Positions 1 through 7,865 of a stretch of DNA of 64,000 bases are shown one piece after another (position 1 is the first letter of the stretch; every line of letters begins with the position of its first letter). The DNA is from Streptomyces sp. DT2A-34 (GTDB taxonomy: Bacteria; Actinomycetota; Actinomycetes; Streptomycetales; Streptomycetaceae). Made by a program: the position numbers and the translations under genes. The DNA is taken from the NCBI RefSeq assembly GCF_030499515.1, contig NZ_JASTWJ010000001.1:6614001-6678000 (forward strand), written 5' to 3'. Under the pieces are notes generated by a model, which searched no databases, was not told the DNA's origin, and saw only the letters and a list, made by a program, of their open reading frames with translations.

Positions 1-115
1 CACGCAGGCCCTCCACCAGCCAACGGCTCAGCCGACGCAACCGCGCCGGAGCCACGGCGGACGGCTCGCCGTCCCCCGGCTTCCGTGACTGTCCCCGCCC
101 GGGTTCGGCCGTCAT
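1..115 (-). CDS. N-terminus of an unidentified protein, cut by the left edge
   Basis: The minus strand starts an open frame with ATG at 115 whose first bases overlap the TGA of the STAS gene (ATGA overlap), so the two genes are almost certainly translationally coupled. Only 38 residues are inside the window, beginning MTAEPGRGQSRKPG and ending RLSRWLVEGLR; no stop occurs before the edge. The basic, helix-prone end cannot be assigned to a family. Because STAS proteins are often coupled to anti-sigma kinases, a HATPase-type partner is a reasonable guess but is not shown by the sequence. Confidence 0.55.
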   Translation of the reverse strand, partial: MTAEPGRGQSRKPGDGEPSAVAPARLRRLSRWLVEGLR

Positions 116-537
116 CGCACATCACCCGAGAGAACAGGCGCAGGCGGGAGAGACCGGTGCGGCGGGGCTGGACGGGGCGCGGTCGGGGTGTCGCCGAGAG
201 GTGGTGGCAGGTGGCCGCACGGAAGGCCGAGGAGCAGGAGCCCGCAGCCGGCGAGGTCGAGAATCCGAGCCAGTGTCGTCGGCGGATGGTGCAGTCGCAG
301 GGTCCCACCGGCCACGGTGGTCTGCTGCGCGGCGTGGAGGAACGCGTTGAGTCCGCTGCAGTCGCAGAAGGTGACGGGGGTGAGGTCGACGTCGATGGTG
401 CGGATACCGTCCCGCAGGCACCGCTCCAGGGACTCGCGCACCAACGGCGCGGATTCGAGGTCGATCTCACCGGACAGGGTGATCAGCGCCTGTTTCCCTT
501 GGTCATGGCGGTGGACGGTGAGCTGTGAGAGGGGCAT
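112..537 (-). CDS. STAS-domain anti-sigma factor antagonist, phosphorylatable type
   Basis: A 141-residue protein with a STAS fold: LITLSGEIDLESAPLVRESL at the start and a DCSG box (CDCSGLNAFLHA) around residue 60. Family knowledge: in SpoIIAA/RsbV the serine just before the glycine is phosphorylated by the cognate anti-sigma kinase; it is present here, so a normal phospho-switch is expected. The ATG at 537 is chosen because GAGG lies 4 bases upstream and the STAS domain begins at once. The protein has a Pro/Arg-rich tail of about 35 residues beyond the domain. It is paralogous to the STAS gene at 2442-2753, and the similarity continues into the upstream DNA. The SpoIIE-type phosphatase at 905-2146 is the likely activator. 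Confidence 0.85.
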   Translation of the reverse strand: MPLSQLTVHRHDQGKQALITLSGEIDLESAPLVRESLERCLRDGIRTIDVDLTPVTFCDCSGLNAFLHAAQQTTVAGGTLRLHHPPTTLARILDLAGCGLLLLGLPCGHLPPPLGDTPTAPRPAPPHRSLPPAPVLSGDVR

Positions 538-904
538 GACGCCTCGGTTCGGAAGAGCATCCGGCAGCGGCACGGTGAGCCGGAGTTCCGGCCCCCTGGG
601 CGCGCTCTCGGCAGGGGCGTACTTTCGGCGGAGGCAGAGCATCGGCCGGTCCGACCCAGCCTGCGCAGCAGGACAGAGGACCCACCCGGTTCCCTCCGGG
701 GAAGCTCCGGGTGACAGACGAAGAGTCCGCACCCCGCAGCCATCTGTGTTCAGCAACAGCATGCCGCCGGGGTCTGGGACGTCTACACAGCAGCGTAGTC
801 CTCGCATCGGGTGACGGACGGTCCGAAGCAGCCCAATCCCAGGATATGGACGGTGCAAAACACGCGGTGGCTCGCATGACGGAGCCGGTCGTGCGGTTGC
901 CGGC

Positions 905-2146
905 TCACTCCAGGAGCACGAGGTGGTCGGCGGCGCCCCCTCGCCATTCGATCAGGAAGAGGGTCGCGTCGTCGGTGGTGCGGCCGCCCCGTTGCTGCTT
1001 CAGGGCGTGGGAGAGTGAGCGCACCACCGCTCGTACTCCCTTCTCTGTGTGTTCGATGCGGTTGACCCAGTGGATGAGTTGTTCTTCGCCGAATTGTTCT
1101 TCGCCGGCTTCGTGCTCCTCGATCAGGCCGTCGGTGAAGCACAGCACTCGGTCGCCGCGTTGGAGCCTCTGCCGGCTGATCCGGGGCTCTTCACCGCCGA
1201 AGCCGACGGGCAAGGTGGTCGGGCCGCCCAGTTGCCGGACGACCTTGTGGTCACGGATCAGCAGCGGTGCGGGGTGGCCCGCGTTGACCCACTGCAGGTG
1301 GCCCGTCGTGATGTTCAGACGCATCATCTGGGCGGTGACGAAGTGGTCGGGCCCGAACTGCTCGGCGATGGCCCGGTCCATGAACGTGTAGATCTCGGAC
1401 AGGCCGATGCCGGCACGCCTGGCGTGCCGGTAGGCCCCGACGGCGACGGTCGCCATCGTGGCGGCGTCCAGGCCGTGGCCCATCGCATCGACCATGGCCA
1501 CGTGCAGGATGTCCTCATTGAGGGCGTAGTCGAAGCTGTCGCCTGCGACGTCGTAGGCGGGCTCCAGGATTCCGGCAACCGCGACCTGCGGGACGGACAT
1601 CGCCAGCGGCGGCAGCAGGGACCACTGGATCTCCGCGGCCAAGCTCATCGGTTCGCGGCGCCGGGCGAAGAAGAACTGATCGGTGTAGCTGTGCTTGGTG
1701 ACCAGCATGTCGGCGACCAGGCCGGCGAGCCTGCGCAGCAGCCGCCGGTCGTCGTCATCGACGGTGTCCAGGGTGAGGGCCATTACGCCCACCTGGTCGC
1801 TGCCGTCCAGCAACGGCAGGTACATCCGGACGCCGTCGGACTGCGGCACCTCGACAGTGGTCGCGTGCAGAAAGGCTGTGCCGGCGGGAGAGTCACCGAT
1901 CGGCTCAGGCTCGCCGACCATCAGCCGCTGACCCGGCAACGGCACCAACACCAGCTGGCCATAGTCCTGCAGCAGGATCGAGACGTCGCGGCCACCGACC
2001 CTGGCCACCTCTTCCGCGATCAGCGGGGCGATCAGCTGCGGCGGCATCTCGTGTGCCCGGTCCAGCAGCACCCCCAGCAGCCGCTCACCGAACCCTTCCG
2101 ACCGGTCCAGCACGCCCTCGTCGGGTCGGCGCTCACCTTCCGCCAT
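905..2146 (-). CDS. GAF/SpoIIE-type (PP2C-like) serine phosphatase
   Basis: This 413-residue protein has a GAF-like N-terminal half (about residues 20-160, with the run GVRMYLPLLDGSDQVGVMAL) and a SpoIIE/RsbU phosphatase domain (about 180-410). Metal-binding signatures are visible: GDSFDY, VDAMGHGLDAAT, CFTDGLIEEH and TDDATLF. Such enzymes dephosphorylate STAS anti-anti-sigma factors after sensing a ligand through the GAF domain. Both neighbours are STAS genes on the same strand, which fits a partner-switching module. There is no membrane segment, so it is probably cytosolic. The ATG at 2146 gives the full GAF start. Confidence 0.9.
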   Translation of the reverse strand: MAEGERRPDEGVLDRSEGFGERLLGVLLDRAHEMPPQLIAPLIAEEVARVGGRDVSILLQDYGQLVLVPLPGQRLMVGEPEPIGDSPAGTAFLHATTVEVPQSDGVRMYLPLLDGSDQVGVMALTLDTVDDDDRRLLRRLAGLVADMLVTKHSYTDQFFFARRREPMSLAAEIQWSLLPPLAMSVPQVAVAGILEPAYDVAGDSFDYALNEDILHVAMVDAMGHGLDAATMATVAVGAYRHARRAGIGLSEIYTFMDRAIAEQFGPDHFVTAQMMRLNITTGHLQWVNAGHPAPLLIRDHKVVRQLGGPTTLPVGFGGEEPRISRQRLQRGDRVLCFTDGLIEEHEAGEEQFGEEQLIHWVNRIEHTEKGVRAVVRSLSHALKQQRGGRTTDDATLFLIEWRGGAADHLVLLE

Positions 2147-2441
2147 AACCGCACTCCCGCACCGGCGTCGTCGAAGCTTCGGCCGCCGTGTCCATGCTCA
2201 CCTCGTGCCGCGAGTCCAGCGCCCGCACCGACACGCGCGGTCCGTCCCGCGGTCACGGCGGATGCGCTCGACCCGCTCACGTGATCTGTACACATGGGCT
2301 CCTGACACGACCGCGATCAACCCGCCCAGCGTGACGCGGCGGGCCGCGCCGAACAGCCCATTACGCCAGAGGTGGCATGTCACACACGGTCGGAACAGAT
2401 GGCTCTGGGTCCCGTTGTGCACCACATTTCTCCCGGAGCCC
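2147..2441. other. Intergenic region upstream of the SpoIIE-type phosphatase
   Basis: About 295 bases between the second STAS gene and the phosphatase start. No convincing gene or RNA was recognised. A short minus-strand reading of 75 codons contains one hydrophobic stretch (TLGGLIAVVSGAHVY) but lacks a recognised family, so I do not call it. The phosphatase promoter probably lies here. Confidence 0.4.
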
Positions 2442-2753
2442 TCACAGGAGCAGAAGATCGGAGCCGGTGTCCGCGAGGAGCCGTGCGGTTTGCGGGGACG
2501 GGTGGTGCAGTCGCAGGCACGCGTGGGTCTCGGCGGCGTGCCGCGACGCGTCGAGGAAGACGCTCAGGCCGTTGTTGTCGCAGAGGCCGACGGTGGTCAG
2601 ATCGACGTCGATGGTGGTGATGCCGTCAAGCAGGCACCGCTCCAGAGCGGCGCGCACCTGGGGCGCGGTGGCCGGGCCGATCTCACCGGCCAGGGTGATC
2701 AGTGCTCGCCTGCCCCGGTCGTGCCGGTAGATGTTCAGCTGCGGAAGAGTCAT
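2442..2753 (-). CDS. STAS-domain protein lacking the phospho-acceptor serine
   Basis: A 103-residue STAS protein, clearly paralogous to the one at 112-537 (shared RHD.G..ALITL.GEI, LERCL.DGI.TIDVDLT). The diagnostic DxSG box reads CDNNGLSVFLDA: both positions before the glycine are Asn, so the serine phosphorylated in SpoIIAA-type antagonists is absent. The protein should therefore not be switched off by an anti-sigma kinase and may act as a constitutive antagonist or a decoy. ATG 2753 is preferred over the in-frame ATG at 2768 because the same GAGG spacing is found in the paralogue. Confidence 0.85.
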   Translation of the reverse strand: MTLPQLNIYRHDRGRRALITLAGEIGPATAPQVRAALERCLLDGITTIDVDLTTVGLCDNNGLSVFLDASRHAAETHACLRLHHPSPQTARLLADTGSDLLLL

Positions 2754-2821
2754 GACGCCTCGGTTCATGGGGGCCGGCCGCTCCTCGCACAGTCAGTGGC
2801 CCGGCGACGGAAACCGCCTGG

Positions 2822-3094
2822 TCACCTGTGGTGAGTCGTACGGCTGCGGCGGCGGCGCGGCGGGAACCGGCCGCCCCCGTCGCGGTGGTCCCGTCGTTCG
2901 CCGGTGGTCGGCGACTCGGACCGGTCCGGACCCACCGGGGGCTCCGGTGTGGCGCGGCCGCGGCGGCCGGGCAGGGGGGCGCTGTACCGGTGCACGGCGA
3001 TTCTCTCGGCGTGCTGGATGTTGAGCCGGTGGATCACGTACGCCGCCACTGCGATGAGAACCACAAAGGCGGCGGCTGTCAGGAAGGCGTTCAT
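2822..3094 (-). CDS. Small single-pass membrane protein (paralogue of 8628-8852)
   Basis: A 90-residue protein: one N-terminal transmembrane helix (about residues 5-21, AAAFVVLIAVAAYVI), then a conserved juxtamembrane stretch HRLNIQHAERIAVHRYSAPL and a basic, Pro/Arg-rich cytosolic tail. It starts 10 bases after the stop of the DUF5994-like gene at 3105-3701, so the two are probably one transcript. The same pairing and the same pattern (IHRLN.QH.ERI...RYS..LPG) recur at 8628-8852. No catalytic motif is seen; function unknown. Confidence 0.7.
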   Translation of the reverse strand: MNAFLTAAAFVVLIAVAAYVIHRLNIQHAERIAVHRYSAPLPGRRGRATPEPPVGPDRSESPTTGERRDHRDGGGRFPPRRRRSRTTHHR

Positions 3095-3104
3095 GGCGGC
3101 CGCC

Positions 3105-3701
3105 TCACATACCGCTGATCAGGTGGCTGGCCCAGCTGGGCGGGCCGGTCTGTTCCGGAACGGCCGCGGACACCGCGGAGGCGCCGCCCTCGTACTCCCA
3201 TGCCTCGTCCGGGGCCAGTGGCCCGTCGGTCGCGGAAACGCCGTGTCGGGCCTCGTCCGCGGCGATGAGCGCGCTCGCGGTCAGCGGCGGGCCGTCGTAG
3301 TCGGACGCGGCAGCCATCAGACGGGCCGCCGACTCCGCGCCGGTCTCGGGCGGGATGACCAGCAGGTCCCAGCGTCCGGTGCCGTAGGAGAGCAGCAGCA
3401 GCTTGTGCGGGTCGATTTCCGGGGTGAACCAGCCGACCTTGACGACGTGGCCGTCCACGGGAACCTGGCGGGGGATGACCGGCCAGTGCTCCGGGTTGAC
3501 GGCGACGCGGGTGATGCGGCCCCACAAGGGGTCCAACACGTCGGTCAGTTCCGGCAGTTCGCTCAGCAGATCCCGGGAGCGGGGCCACCAGGCACCGTCC
3601 AGGAGTCCACGGGAGGTGCCGTCGGTCTTCAGGGCGAGACGCGCGGCCGGGGCTGCGACGGGCTCGGGGTGCGGCAGGGGTGGAAGCAAGGTCGCCGACA
3701 T
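3105..3701 (-). CDS. DUF5994-like family protein, copy A
   Basis: A 198-residue soluble protein of a family I recall as DUF5994. Family markers are LLDGAWWPRSRDLLSELPEL, PLWGRITRVAVNPEHWP, a V/I..HVV.VGWF run and GRWDLLVIPPETGA.SAARLMAA; the last resembles a conserved core strand-helix. The start is placed at ATG 3701 (MSATLLPPL), because copies C and D start at the equivalent point behind the same GGAGACAGG-like ribosome site; an upstream in-frame start at 3809 would read through the leader. The Glu/Ser-rich C-terminus extends beyond copies C and D. No enzymatic residues are evident. Likely stress-associated by context only. Confidence 0.75.
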   Translation of the reverse strand: MSATLLPPLPHPEPVAAPAARLALKTDGTSRGLLDGAWWPRSRDLLSELPELTDVLDPLWGRITRVAVNPEHWPVIPRQVPVDGHVVKVGWFTPEIDPHKLLLLSYGTGRWDLLVIPPETGAESAARLMAAASDYDGPPLTASALIAADEARHGVSATDGPLAPDEAWEYEGGASAVSAAVPEQTGPPSWASHLISGM

Positions 3702-3813
3702 GATGCGGACCCGTCTCCGGGCCGCCTCTGCGGCGGCCCGGGTTTCATCTTGCGCCAAGAACGACCCGGCATGGTAGCCGGTGTACGAAATGCCCTCGGT
3801 GCTGTCCACACTA
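3702..3813 (-). promoter_or_regulatory. Conserved leader and promoter box, copy A
   Basis: Upstream of DUF5994 copy A, read on the minus strand: a TAGTGTGGA box (3805-3813), the 17-nt box GCATTTCGTACACCGGC (3777-3793), a hairpin with CCGGGT/ACCCGG arms (3738-3743 with 3764-3769, with an internal loop), then a GGAGACGGG ribosome site. The same order of elements precedes copies C and D. Confidence 0.6.
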
Positions 3814-3843
3814 CTCCGCGCAACGCCGCGGCGCGGAGTAGTG
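3809..3843. terminator. Perfect 13-bp inverted repeat
   Basis: Arms CACTACTCCGCGC (3809-3821) and GCGCGGAGTAGTG (3831-3843) enclose a 9-nt loop. It lies just past the stop of the gene at 3849-4196 and overlaps the TAG-box promoter of DUF5994 copy A, so it may terminate the upstream transcript, act as an operator, or both. Confidence 0.5.
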
Positions 3844-3848
3844 GCTGC

Positions 3849-4196
3849 CTAGATGTGGAGCAGTCGCTGGATGATCTCCCGGTACTGCCTCAGCGCGAGC
3901 CGGAGTCCGTCGGACTGTGCCTCGGGGGCCTGGTCCTGCCAGCCGGCGCGCAGGAGACGCCGCCGTTCCGCGAGGGCGTTCACGAGCTGGGCGGTGGCTT
4001 CGTCATAGGCGCTCTCGGCCTCTTCCAGTGCCTCGAGCGGAGTGTCGGCGAAGGTGTTGAGGGCGTGCCGGAGGGACTGGACGATCTTGTCCTGTTCGTC
4101 CGACGGGAGCAGCGGCTCCGGGCCTGGGGTACGTCGCTCGGCGGGGCCCCGGGCCTGGCCCGCGGGCTGCTGGGCGCGCGTCTGGTCGTACATCAT
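3849..4196 (-). CDS. Small helical protein coupled to csbD-like gene
   Basis: A 115-residue hypothetical protein. The first 35 residues are Gln/Pro/Arg-rich and probably disordered; the rest is strongly helical (DEQDKIVQSLRHALNTF, ALEEAESAYDEATAQLVNAL, LRLALRQYREIIQRLL), suggesting a helical bundle. Its ATG at 4196 overlaps the TGA of the CsbD-like gene (ATGA), so it is translationally coupled to it and probably shares its stress role. No known family recognised. Confidence 0.6.
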   Translation of the reverse strand: MMYDQTRAQQPAGQARGPAERRTPGPEPLLPSDEQDKIVQSLRHALNTFADTPLEALEEAESAYDEATAQLVNALAERRRLLRAGWQDQAPEAQSDGLRLALRQYREIIQRLLHI

Positions 4197-4384
4197 CGGG
4201 GGCCGCTTCCACTCCGCCTGAAGGCGCCCTTGGCCTTCTCCGCGGCCTGTTTCAGGCTTCCGGAGACCCGGTCGGTCCTGCCTCGGCGCTGCAGTCGCCT
4301 GTTGCGGGTGACTCGGCCGAGTTCTTCCGTGATCCTGCCCTTCATCGCCTGTGCCTGGTTCTTGATGGTCCGTGAAACGGTCAT
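4193..4384 (-). CDS. CsbD-like stress protein
   Basis: A 63-residue, highly basic protein matching the CsbD pattern: NQAQAMKGRITEELGRVTRN and GSLKQAAEKAKGAFRR, the alternating charged amphipathic helices of that family. CsbD proteins are small general-stress proteins, under SigB in Bacillus, of unclear biochemical role. ATG 4384 gives the canonical start (MTVSRTIKNQ); further upstream in-frame codons are Pro/Arg-rich and unlike the family. The next gene overlaps it by four bases. Confidence 0.75.
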   Translation of the reverse strand: MTVSRTIKNQAQAMKGRITEELGRVTRNRRLQRRGRTDRVSGSLKQAAEKAKGAFRRSGSGPR

Positions 4385-4691
4385 GGCCGGCCTCACTGTG
4401 GTCCGGTAGGTGGGTTCCCGCGGGGTCTGGGCGAGGCGGGAAGGCGGAATGCTTCGCCGTGTGTTCCGGGGTGGCATGGCCCTGCACCGTGCTGCCAGTC
4501 AACGTCCGGCCACGGTCCGTGTCAACGCGGTCGCCGTGCGATCCGGCCCACCTCGTCTCGGAGCGTGCGGGAGTACGGTGGAGAAAGCGAGGCTCTTCGT
4601 GGCCGGTGTCCGGCCCCCTCCTCGCGACCCCATCCCATGGGCAGCCCGTGACCCCGGCCGCGCCATCCGCATCCAGGCCGAGGAGTCACGT
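4385..4691. other. Divergent promoter region of the csbD-like and desaturase genes
   Basis: About 307 bases with no gene that I can support. On the plus strand a GAGTACGGTGGA box (4571-4582) sits about 110 bases before the desaturase and resembles the TAGNGTGRA boxes before the DUF5994 genes. GAGGAG at 4679-4684 is the desaturase ribosome site. Confidence 0.4.
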
Positions 4692-5693
4692 ATGCGACTC
4701 AGTCCCACCACGTCCCCGACGGTCACACCGTCGGACCCCGCCCCGCCGCCCCAGGGCTACGACGGGACGTCCCCGTTCCCGCCCGACGGCCCGGCGCCCG
4801 CGCGTAGCGGCAGTGACCGGCTGTACGTCACAGTGACCGCGGCGATCGTCATCCTGCCGTTCGTGGCGATCGGTCTCGCCGGCTGGCTGCTGTGGGGCAG
4901 TCTCATCCATCCCGCCGACATCGTGCTCGCGCTCGTCCTCTACACGATCACGGGTCTCGGCGTCACGGTCGGCTTCCACCGCGGCCTCACCCACGGCGGC
5001 TACCGGGCCGTCCGTCCCGTGCGGATCGCGCTCGCGGTGGCCGGATCGATGAGTTTCCAGGGTGACGTCATCGGCTGGGTCGCCACCCACCGACGCCACC
5101 ACGCCTTCACCGACCGGCCCGGCGACCCGCACTCTCCGTACCGCTACGGCACGCATCTGCGCGGCCAGTTGCGCGGTCTGCTGCACGCGCACGTCGGTTG
5201 GCTGTTCCGCAACGACCGTACGCCGCCGGAGCGCTATGCCCCCGACCTGCTGGCCGACCGCGACATCCGGGCCGTCGCGCGCGCCTTCCCGGCACTGTGC
5301 CTCCTCACGCTCGCCCTGCCGTTCGTGGTGGGCTGGGCCATCGGCGGTACGTGGCTGTACGGCGTAACCGCCCTGCTGTGGGCCGGACTTGTGCGCATCG
5401 CGCTGCTCCACCACGTCACCTGGAGCGTGAACTCCCTCTGCCACATGATCGGTGACCGCCCGTTCCGTACCCGGCGCCACGACCGGGCCACCAACCTGTG
5501 GCCCCTCGCCCTGCTCTCGTTCGGCGAGAGCTGGCACAACCTCCACCACGCCGACCCCACCAGCGCGCGCCACGGCGTCGACCGCGGCCAGCTCGACCCC
5601 TCCGCCGCCGTGATCCGCCTCCTCGAACGCCTCGGCTGGGTGCACGACGTGCGCTGGCCCACTGCGGACCGGGTCGCGGCCCGTCGCGCCTGA
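4692..5693 (+). CDS. Membrane acyl-lipid/acyl-CoA delta-9-type desaturase
   Basis: A 333-residue integral membrane di-iron desaturase. The three histidine boxes are present: HRGLTH (HX4H), HRRHH (HXXHH) and HNLHH (HXXHH). Hydrophobic segments surround them (AAIVILPFVAIGLAGWLL, FVVGWAIGGTWLYGVTALLW), with an N-terminal Pro-rich cytosolic stretch of about 35 residues. Such enzymes introduce a cis double bond into saturated acyl chains using O2 and an electron donor, and adjust membrane fluidity. ATG 4692 is used because of the GAGGAG 8 bases upstream; earlier in-frame starts read through the promoter region. A DUF5994-like gene follows after 41 bases on the same strand. Confidence 0.9.
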   Translation: MRLSPTTSPTVTPSDPAPPPQGYDGTSPFPPDGPAPARSGSDRLYVTVTAAIVILPFVAIGLAGWLLWGSLIHPADIVLALVLYTITGLGVTVGFHRGLTHGGYRAVRPVRIALAVAGSMSFQGDVIGWVATHRRHHAFTDRPGDPHSPYRYGTHLRGQLRGLLHAHVGWLFRNDRTPPERYAPDLLADRDIRAVARAFPALCLLTLALPFVVGWAIGGTWLYGVTALLWAGLVRIALLHHVTWSVNSLCHMIGDRPFRTRRHDRATNLWPLALLSFGESWHNLHHADPTSARHGVDRGQLDPSAAVIRLLERLGWVHDVRWPTADRVAARRA

Positions 5694-5734
5694 CGTCGAC
5701 CACTCAATCCTCAAGGCAGTTGGCAGGAGTCTTC

Positions 5735-6133
5735 ATGGCCACCGCACTGCAGTCCCCGCCTCCCTCCCGCCCCGTCCTCCGGCTGCGTCTCGCATCCCGC
5801 AGCGGCATGCCCCGGCTCATCGACGGAGCGTGGTGGCCCCGTTCGCACGACCTGCTCGCCGAACTCCCCCAGCTGCTGGCTGGATTGCCGCGCGCCTGGG
5901 GCCACATCACCAGCGTCACCGTCCACGGGGCGACGTGGTCCGCGGTGCCCGGCCGGATGCTCGTCTTCAACCAGGTCGTACGACTGCGCAGGACCGTGGC
6001 GGCATCCGCCCCGCACACGATCGTCCTGCTCGCCCCCGGCCGGGGGCGCTGGGACCTGCTGGTCCTGCCTCCGGATACGACCGAGGAAGCCGCGGAACCG
6101 CTCATGGCGGCCGCGGCAAGTGGCCACGACTGA
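5735..6133 (+). CDS. DUF5994-like family protein, copy B (short)
   Basis: A 132-residue copy with the family markers LIDGAWWPRSHDLLAELPQL, WGHITSVTVHGATW and GRWDLLVLPPDTTEEAAEPL. It ends soon after the core and lacks the C-terminal extension of copies A, C and D. Unlike those copies it has no TAG-box leader of its own and lies 41 bases downstream of the desaturase, so it is probably cotranscribed with it. Ribosome site CAGGAG just before ATG 5735. Confidence 0.75.
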   Translation: MATALQSPPPSRPVLRLRLASRSGMPRLIDGAWWPRSHDLLAELPQLLAGLPRAWGHITSVTVHGATWSAVPGRMLVFNQVVRLRRTVAASAPHTIVLLAPGRGRWDLLVLPPDTTEEAAEPLMAAAASGHD

Positions 6134-6202
6134 TCCCGCCCACCACGGACTGCCCGGCGAATTCATCAGGGCACCGACGGCCGGGTTCGGCGACGACGAC
6201 CG

Positions 6203-6727
6203 TCACATCCCCACCACCAGTCGGCCGGGCCGGCGGGTGGTGGCCTCGCACGACGAGGAGGTTTCGCCGGCCTGTGCCGCCGCCACGAGGGCGGTCGCGG
6301 TCGTCGGCGGGCCGGTGTTCGCGCTCGCGGCGGCCATCAGCCGGGCGGCCGAGGGGGCGCCCGTCTCCGGCGGGATCACCAGGAGGTCCCAGCGGCCCGC
6401 GGTGTAAGACAGGAGCAGGATCTTGTGCGGATCCTGCTCCGACGTGAACCAACCGACCTCCACCACATGGCCGTTGACGAGGATCTCGCGCGGGAGTGTC
6501 GGCCAGTAGCGCGGGTTGACGGCGATATGGGTGATCCGTCCCCACAGCGGATCCAGTACGTCCGCCAGAGCGGAGAGTTCGTGTGTCAGGTCACGTGACC
6601 GAGGCCACCAGGCGCCGTCCAACTCCACGTGCCCTGGTGAAGGACTCACGGATTTCAGCGCGAGGCGCGCGGTCGGGGTCCTGAAGGGAACGGCCCGTAG
6701 CGGGGGAGGAGAGGCGGTCGCGGACAT
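6203..6727 (-). CDS. DUF5994-like family protein, copy C
   Basis: A 174-residue paralogue, closest to copy A: LDGAWWPRSRDLTHELSALA, DVLDPLWGRITHIAVNPRYW, GHVVEVGWFTSEQDPHKILL, GRWDLLVIPPETGAPSAARL. The C-terminal part has an Ala/Thr-rich helix (TATALVAAAQAG) shared in outline with copies A and D. It is preceded by the structured leader 6728-6843 and is not followed by the small membrane protein that accompanies copies A and D. It converges with copy B. Function unknown. Confidence 0.8.
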   Translation of the reverse strand: MSATASPPPLRAVPFRTPTARLALKSVSPSPGHVELDGAWWPRSRDLTHELSALADVLDPLWGRITHIAVNPRYWPTLPREILVNGHVVEVGWFTSEQDPHKILLLSYTAGRWDLLVIPPETGAPSAARLMAAASANTGPPTTATALVAAAQAGETSSSCEATTRRPGRLVVGM

Positions 6728-6843
6728 CGCGCGAACCTGTCTCCGGACCTCTGCGCGAGTGCAGCTGCCCGGTGTCGTTGCTCACTGGGAACGACACCGG
6801 CATCGGAGCCGGTGTGCGAAATGCTCCCGATGCATTCACGCTA
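6728..6843 (-). promoter_or_regulatory. Conserved leader and promoter box, copy C
   Basis: Minus-strand order: TAGCGTGAA (6835-6843), the 17-nt box GCATTTCGCACACCGGC (6808-6824), a perfect 11-bp hairpin (arms 6769-6779 and 6790-6800, 10-nt loop), then GGAGACAGG and the start codon. The hairpin is conserved in copy D with the same loop length and a base-pair exchange, pointing to an RNA structure. Confidence 0.65.
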
Positions 6844-6990
6844 CTCCCCGAAGAGGCCGAACGGACCGCTCCTGGACGTCGGCTCACTTCTGTCGGCGGT
6901 CGTCCTCCGAGCAGCGGCTCGTCTCACCGCCGCCAACCGCGGCCATATACCCATCGCGCGCTCCTCGCTCGCTTTGGCTCCGGCAAGCGA

Positions 6991-7491
6991 TTACTCGAGC
7001 CGCCGTTCTGGTCGTTCCTCGTCCTTGTCCTCGTCCTCGTCGAACAAATGCACATCGCCGACCGCGATGTTGACCTCGACAACTTCCAGACCGGTCATCC
7101 GCTCGATGGCAGCGATCACGTTCTCCCTGACGTCGCCCGCGACCTCCATGATGGAGACGCCGTACTCGACGACGAGCTCCAGGTCGACCGCGGTCTGTAC
7201 CTCGCCGACCTCGACCTTCACCCCGCTGGTGACGGACTTCCCGCCGGCACCGGGCACACGTTCACGCATGGCCCCCATGCCACGGGCGAACCCACCGCCC
7301 ATCGCATGGACGCCCGGCACATCCCGGGCCGCCAGCCCGGCGATCTTCGCCACCACACCATCGGCGATGGTCGTATGGCCGCGCGACCCCGGATCGCTTC
7401 CGTGCGGCACCCCCGCACTCTTCCCGCCGCGCTCGCCCAATGATCCCGCGCGAGGGGTCTCGGGCCGGTTCGGCAGTCCGGTATCCGTCAT
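6991..7491 (-). CDS. Asp23/Gls24 family envelope-stress protein
   Basis: A 166-residue protein with the Asp23/Gls24 core: HTTIADGVVAKIAGLAARDV, GVKVEVGEVQTAVDLELVVE and IMEVAGDVRENVIAAIERMT followed by GLEVVEVNIAVGDVHL. Asp23 proteins are abundant, membrane-associated and induced by alkaline or envelope stress. The first 35 residues are Gly/Pro-rich, and the last 15 are acidic then basic (DEDEDKDEERPERR). A TAGCGTGAA box (7547-7555) lies 56 bases upstream on the coding strand, like that of the DUF5994 leaders. Confidence 0.85.
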   Translation of the reverse strand: MTDTGLPNRPETPRAGSLGERGGKSAGVPHGSDPGSRGHTTIADGVVAKIAGLAARDVPGVHAMGGGFARGMGAMRERVPGAGGKSVTSGVKVEVGEVQTAVDLELVVEYGVSIMEVAGDVRENVIAAIERMTGLEVVEVNIAVGDVHLFDEDEDKDEERPERRLE

Positions 7492-7563
7492 CTTCGGTCA
7501 CCACTTTCCGACGCCACAGGCAGCCTGTCGTGCCCCTTCCTTTTCCTTCACGCTAACGGCGAA

Positions 7564-7608
7564 TGCCCGACCTCGCTCAGGCAAGTGGCATGTGAGCGAT
7601 GTCGGGCA
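7564..7608. terminator. Long imperfect inverted repeat
   Basis: Arms TGCCCGACCTCGCTCA (7564-7579) and TGAGCGATGTCGGGCA (7593-7608) pair at 15 of 16 positions around a 13-nt loop. It sits directly upstream of the Asp23 promoter box and may insulate it from transcripts of the genes at 7907-9440. Confidence 0.5.
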
Positions 7609-7738
7609 CTGCGCCAAGAGACGGCGGTGACATCCCACGCAGAGGGGGCGGTCGGTCAACGACGACGCAGTTGCGTCACTCGCGGAGATCGGCCGAGTGG
7701 ATCACGCCTTCTCCAGGTGGCATGTACCGGTGACGCAA

Positions 7739-7766
7739 CGGCCCCGGCGTATACACACCGGGGCCG
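7739..7766. terminator. 9-bp GC-rich hairpin
   Basis: CGGCCCCGG (7739-7747) and CCGGGGCCG (7758-7766) with a 10-nt loop, downstream of the minus-strand gene ending at 7907. No U-tract, as is common for Streptomyces terminators. Confidence 0.5.
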
Positions 7767-7865
7767 CCCTTCCGGGTCGTTGCACGTGAGAGTGCGCGGA
7801 CCCACTCACCAGGGTATGCCGGGGCATCATTTCAGTCATATCGGTCGCATGGGAGAAAATGGCTG

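Noticed and set aside
85..528. Plus-strand open frame opposite the first STAS gene
   Set aside because: Composition is Arg/Gly/Val-rich and it lies exactly antisense to a recognisable STAS domain; typical GC-rich shadow.
1049..2284. 411-codon plus-strand frame opposite the SpoIIE phosphatase
   Set aside because: No domain, His/Gln/Val-rich, and the minus-strand product has all phosphatase motifs.
2198..2425. 75-codon minus-strand frame with one hydrophobic segment
   Set aside because: No family, no ribosome site, overlaps the presumed phosphatase promoter; kept only as a note.
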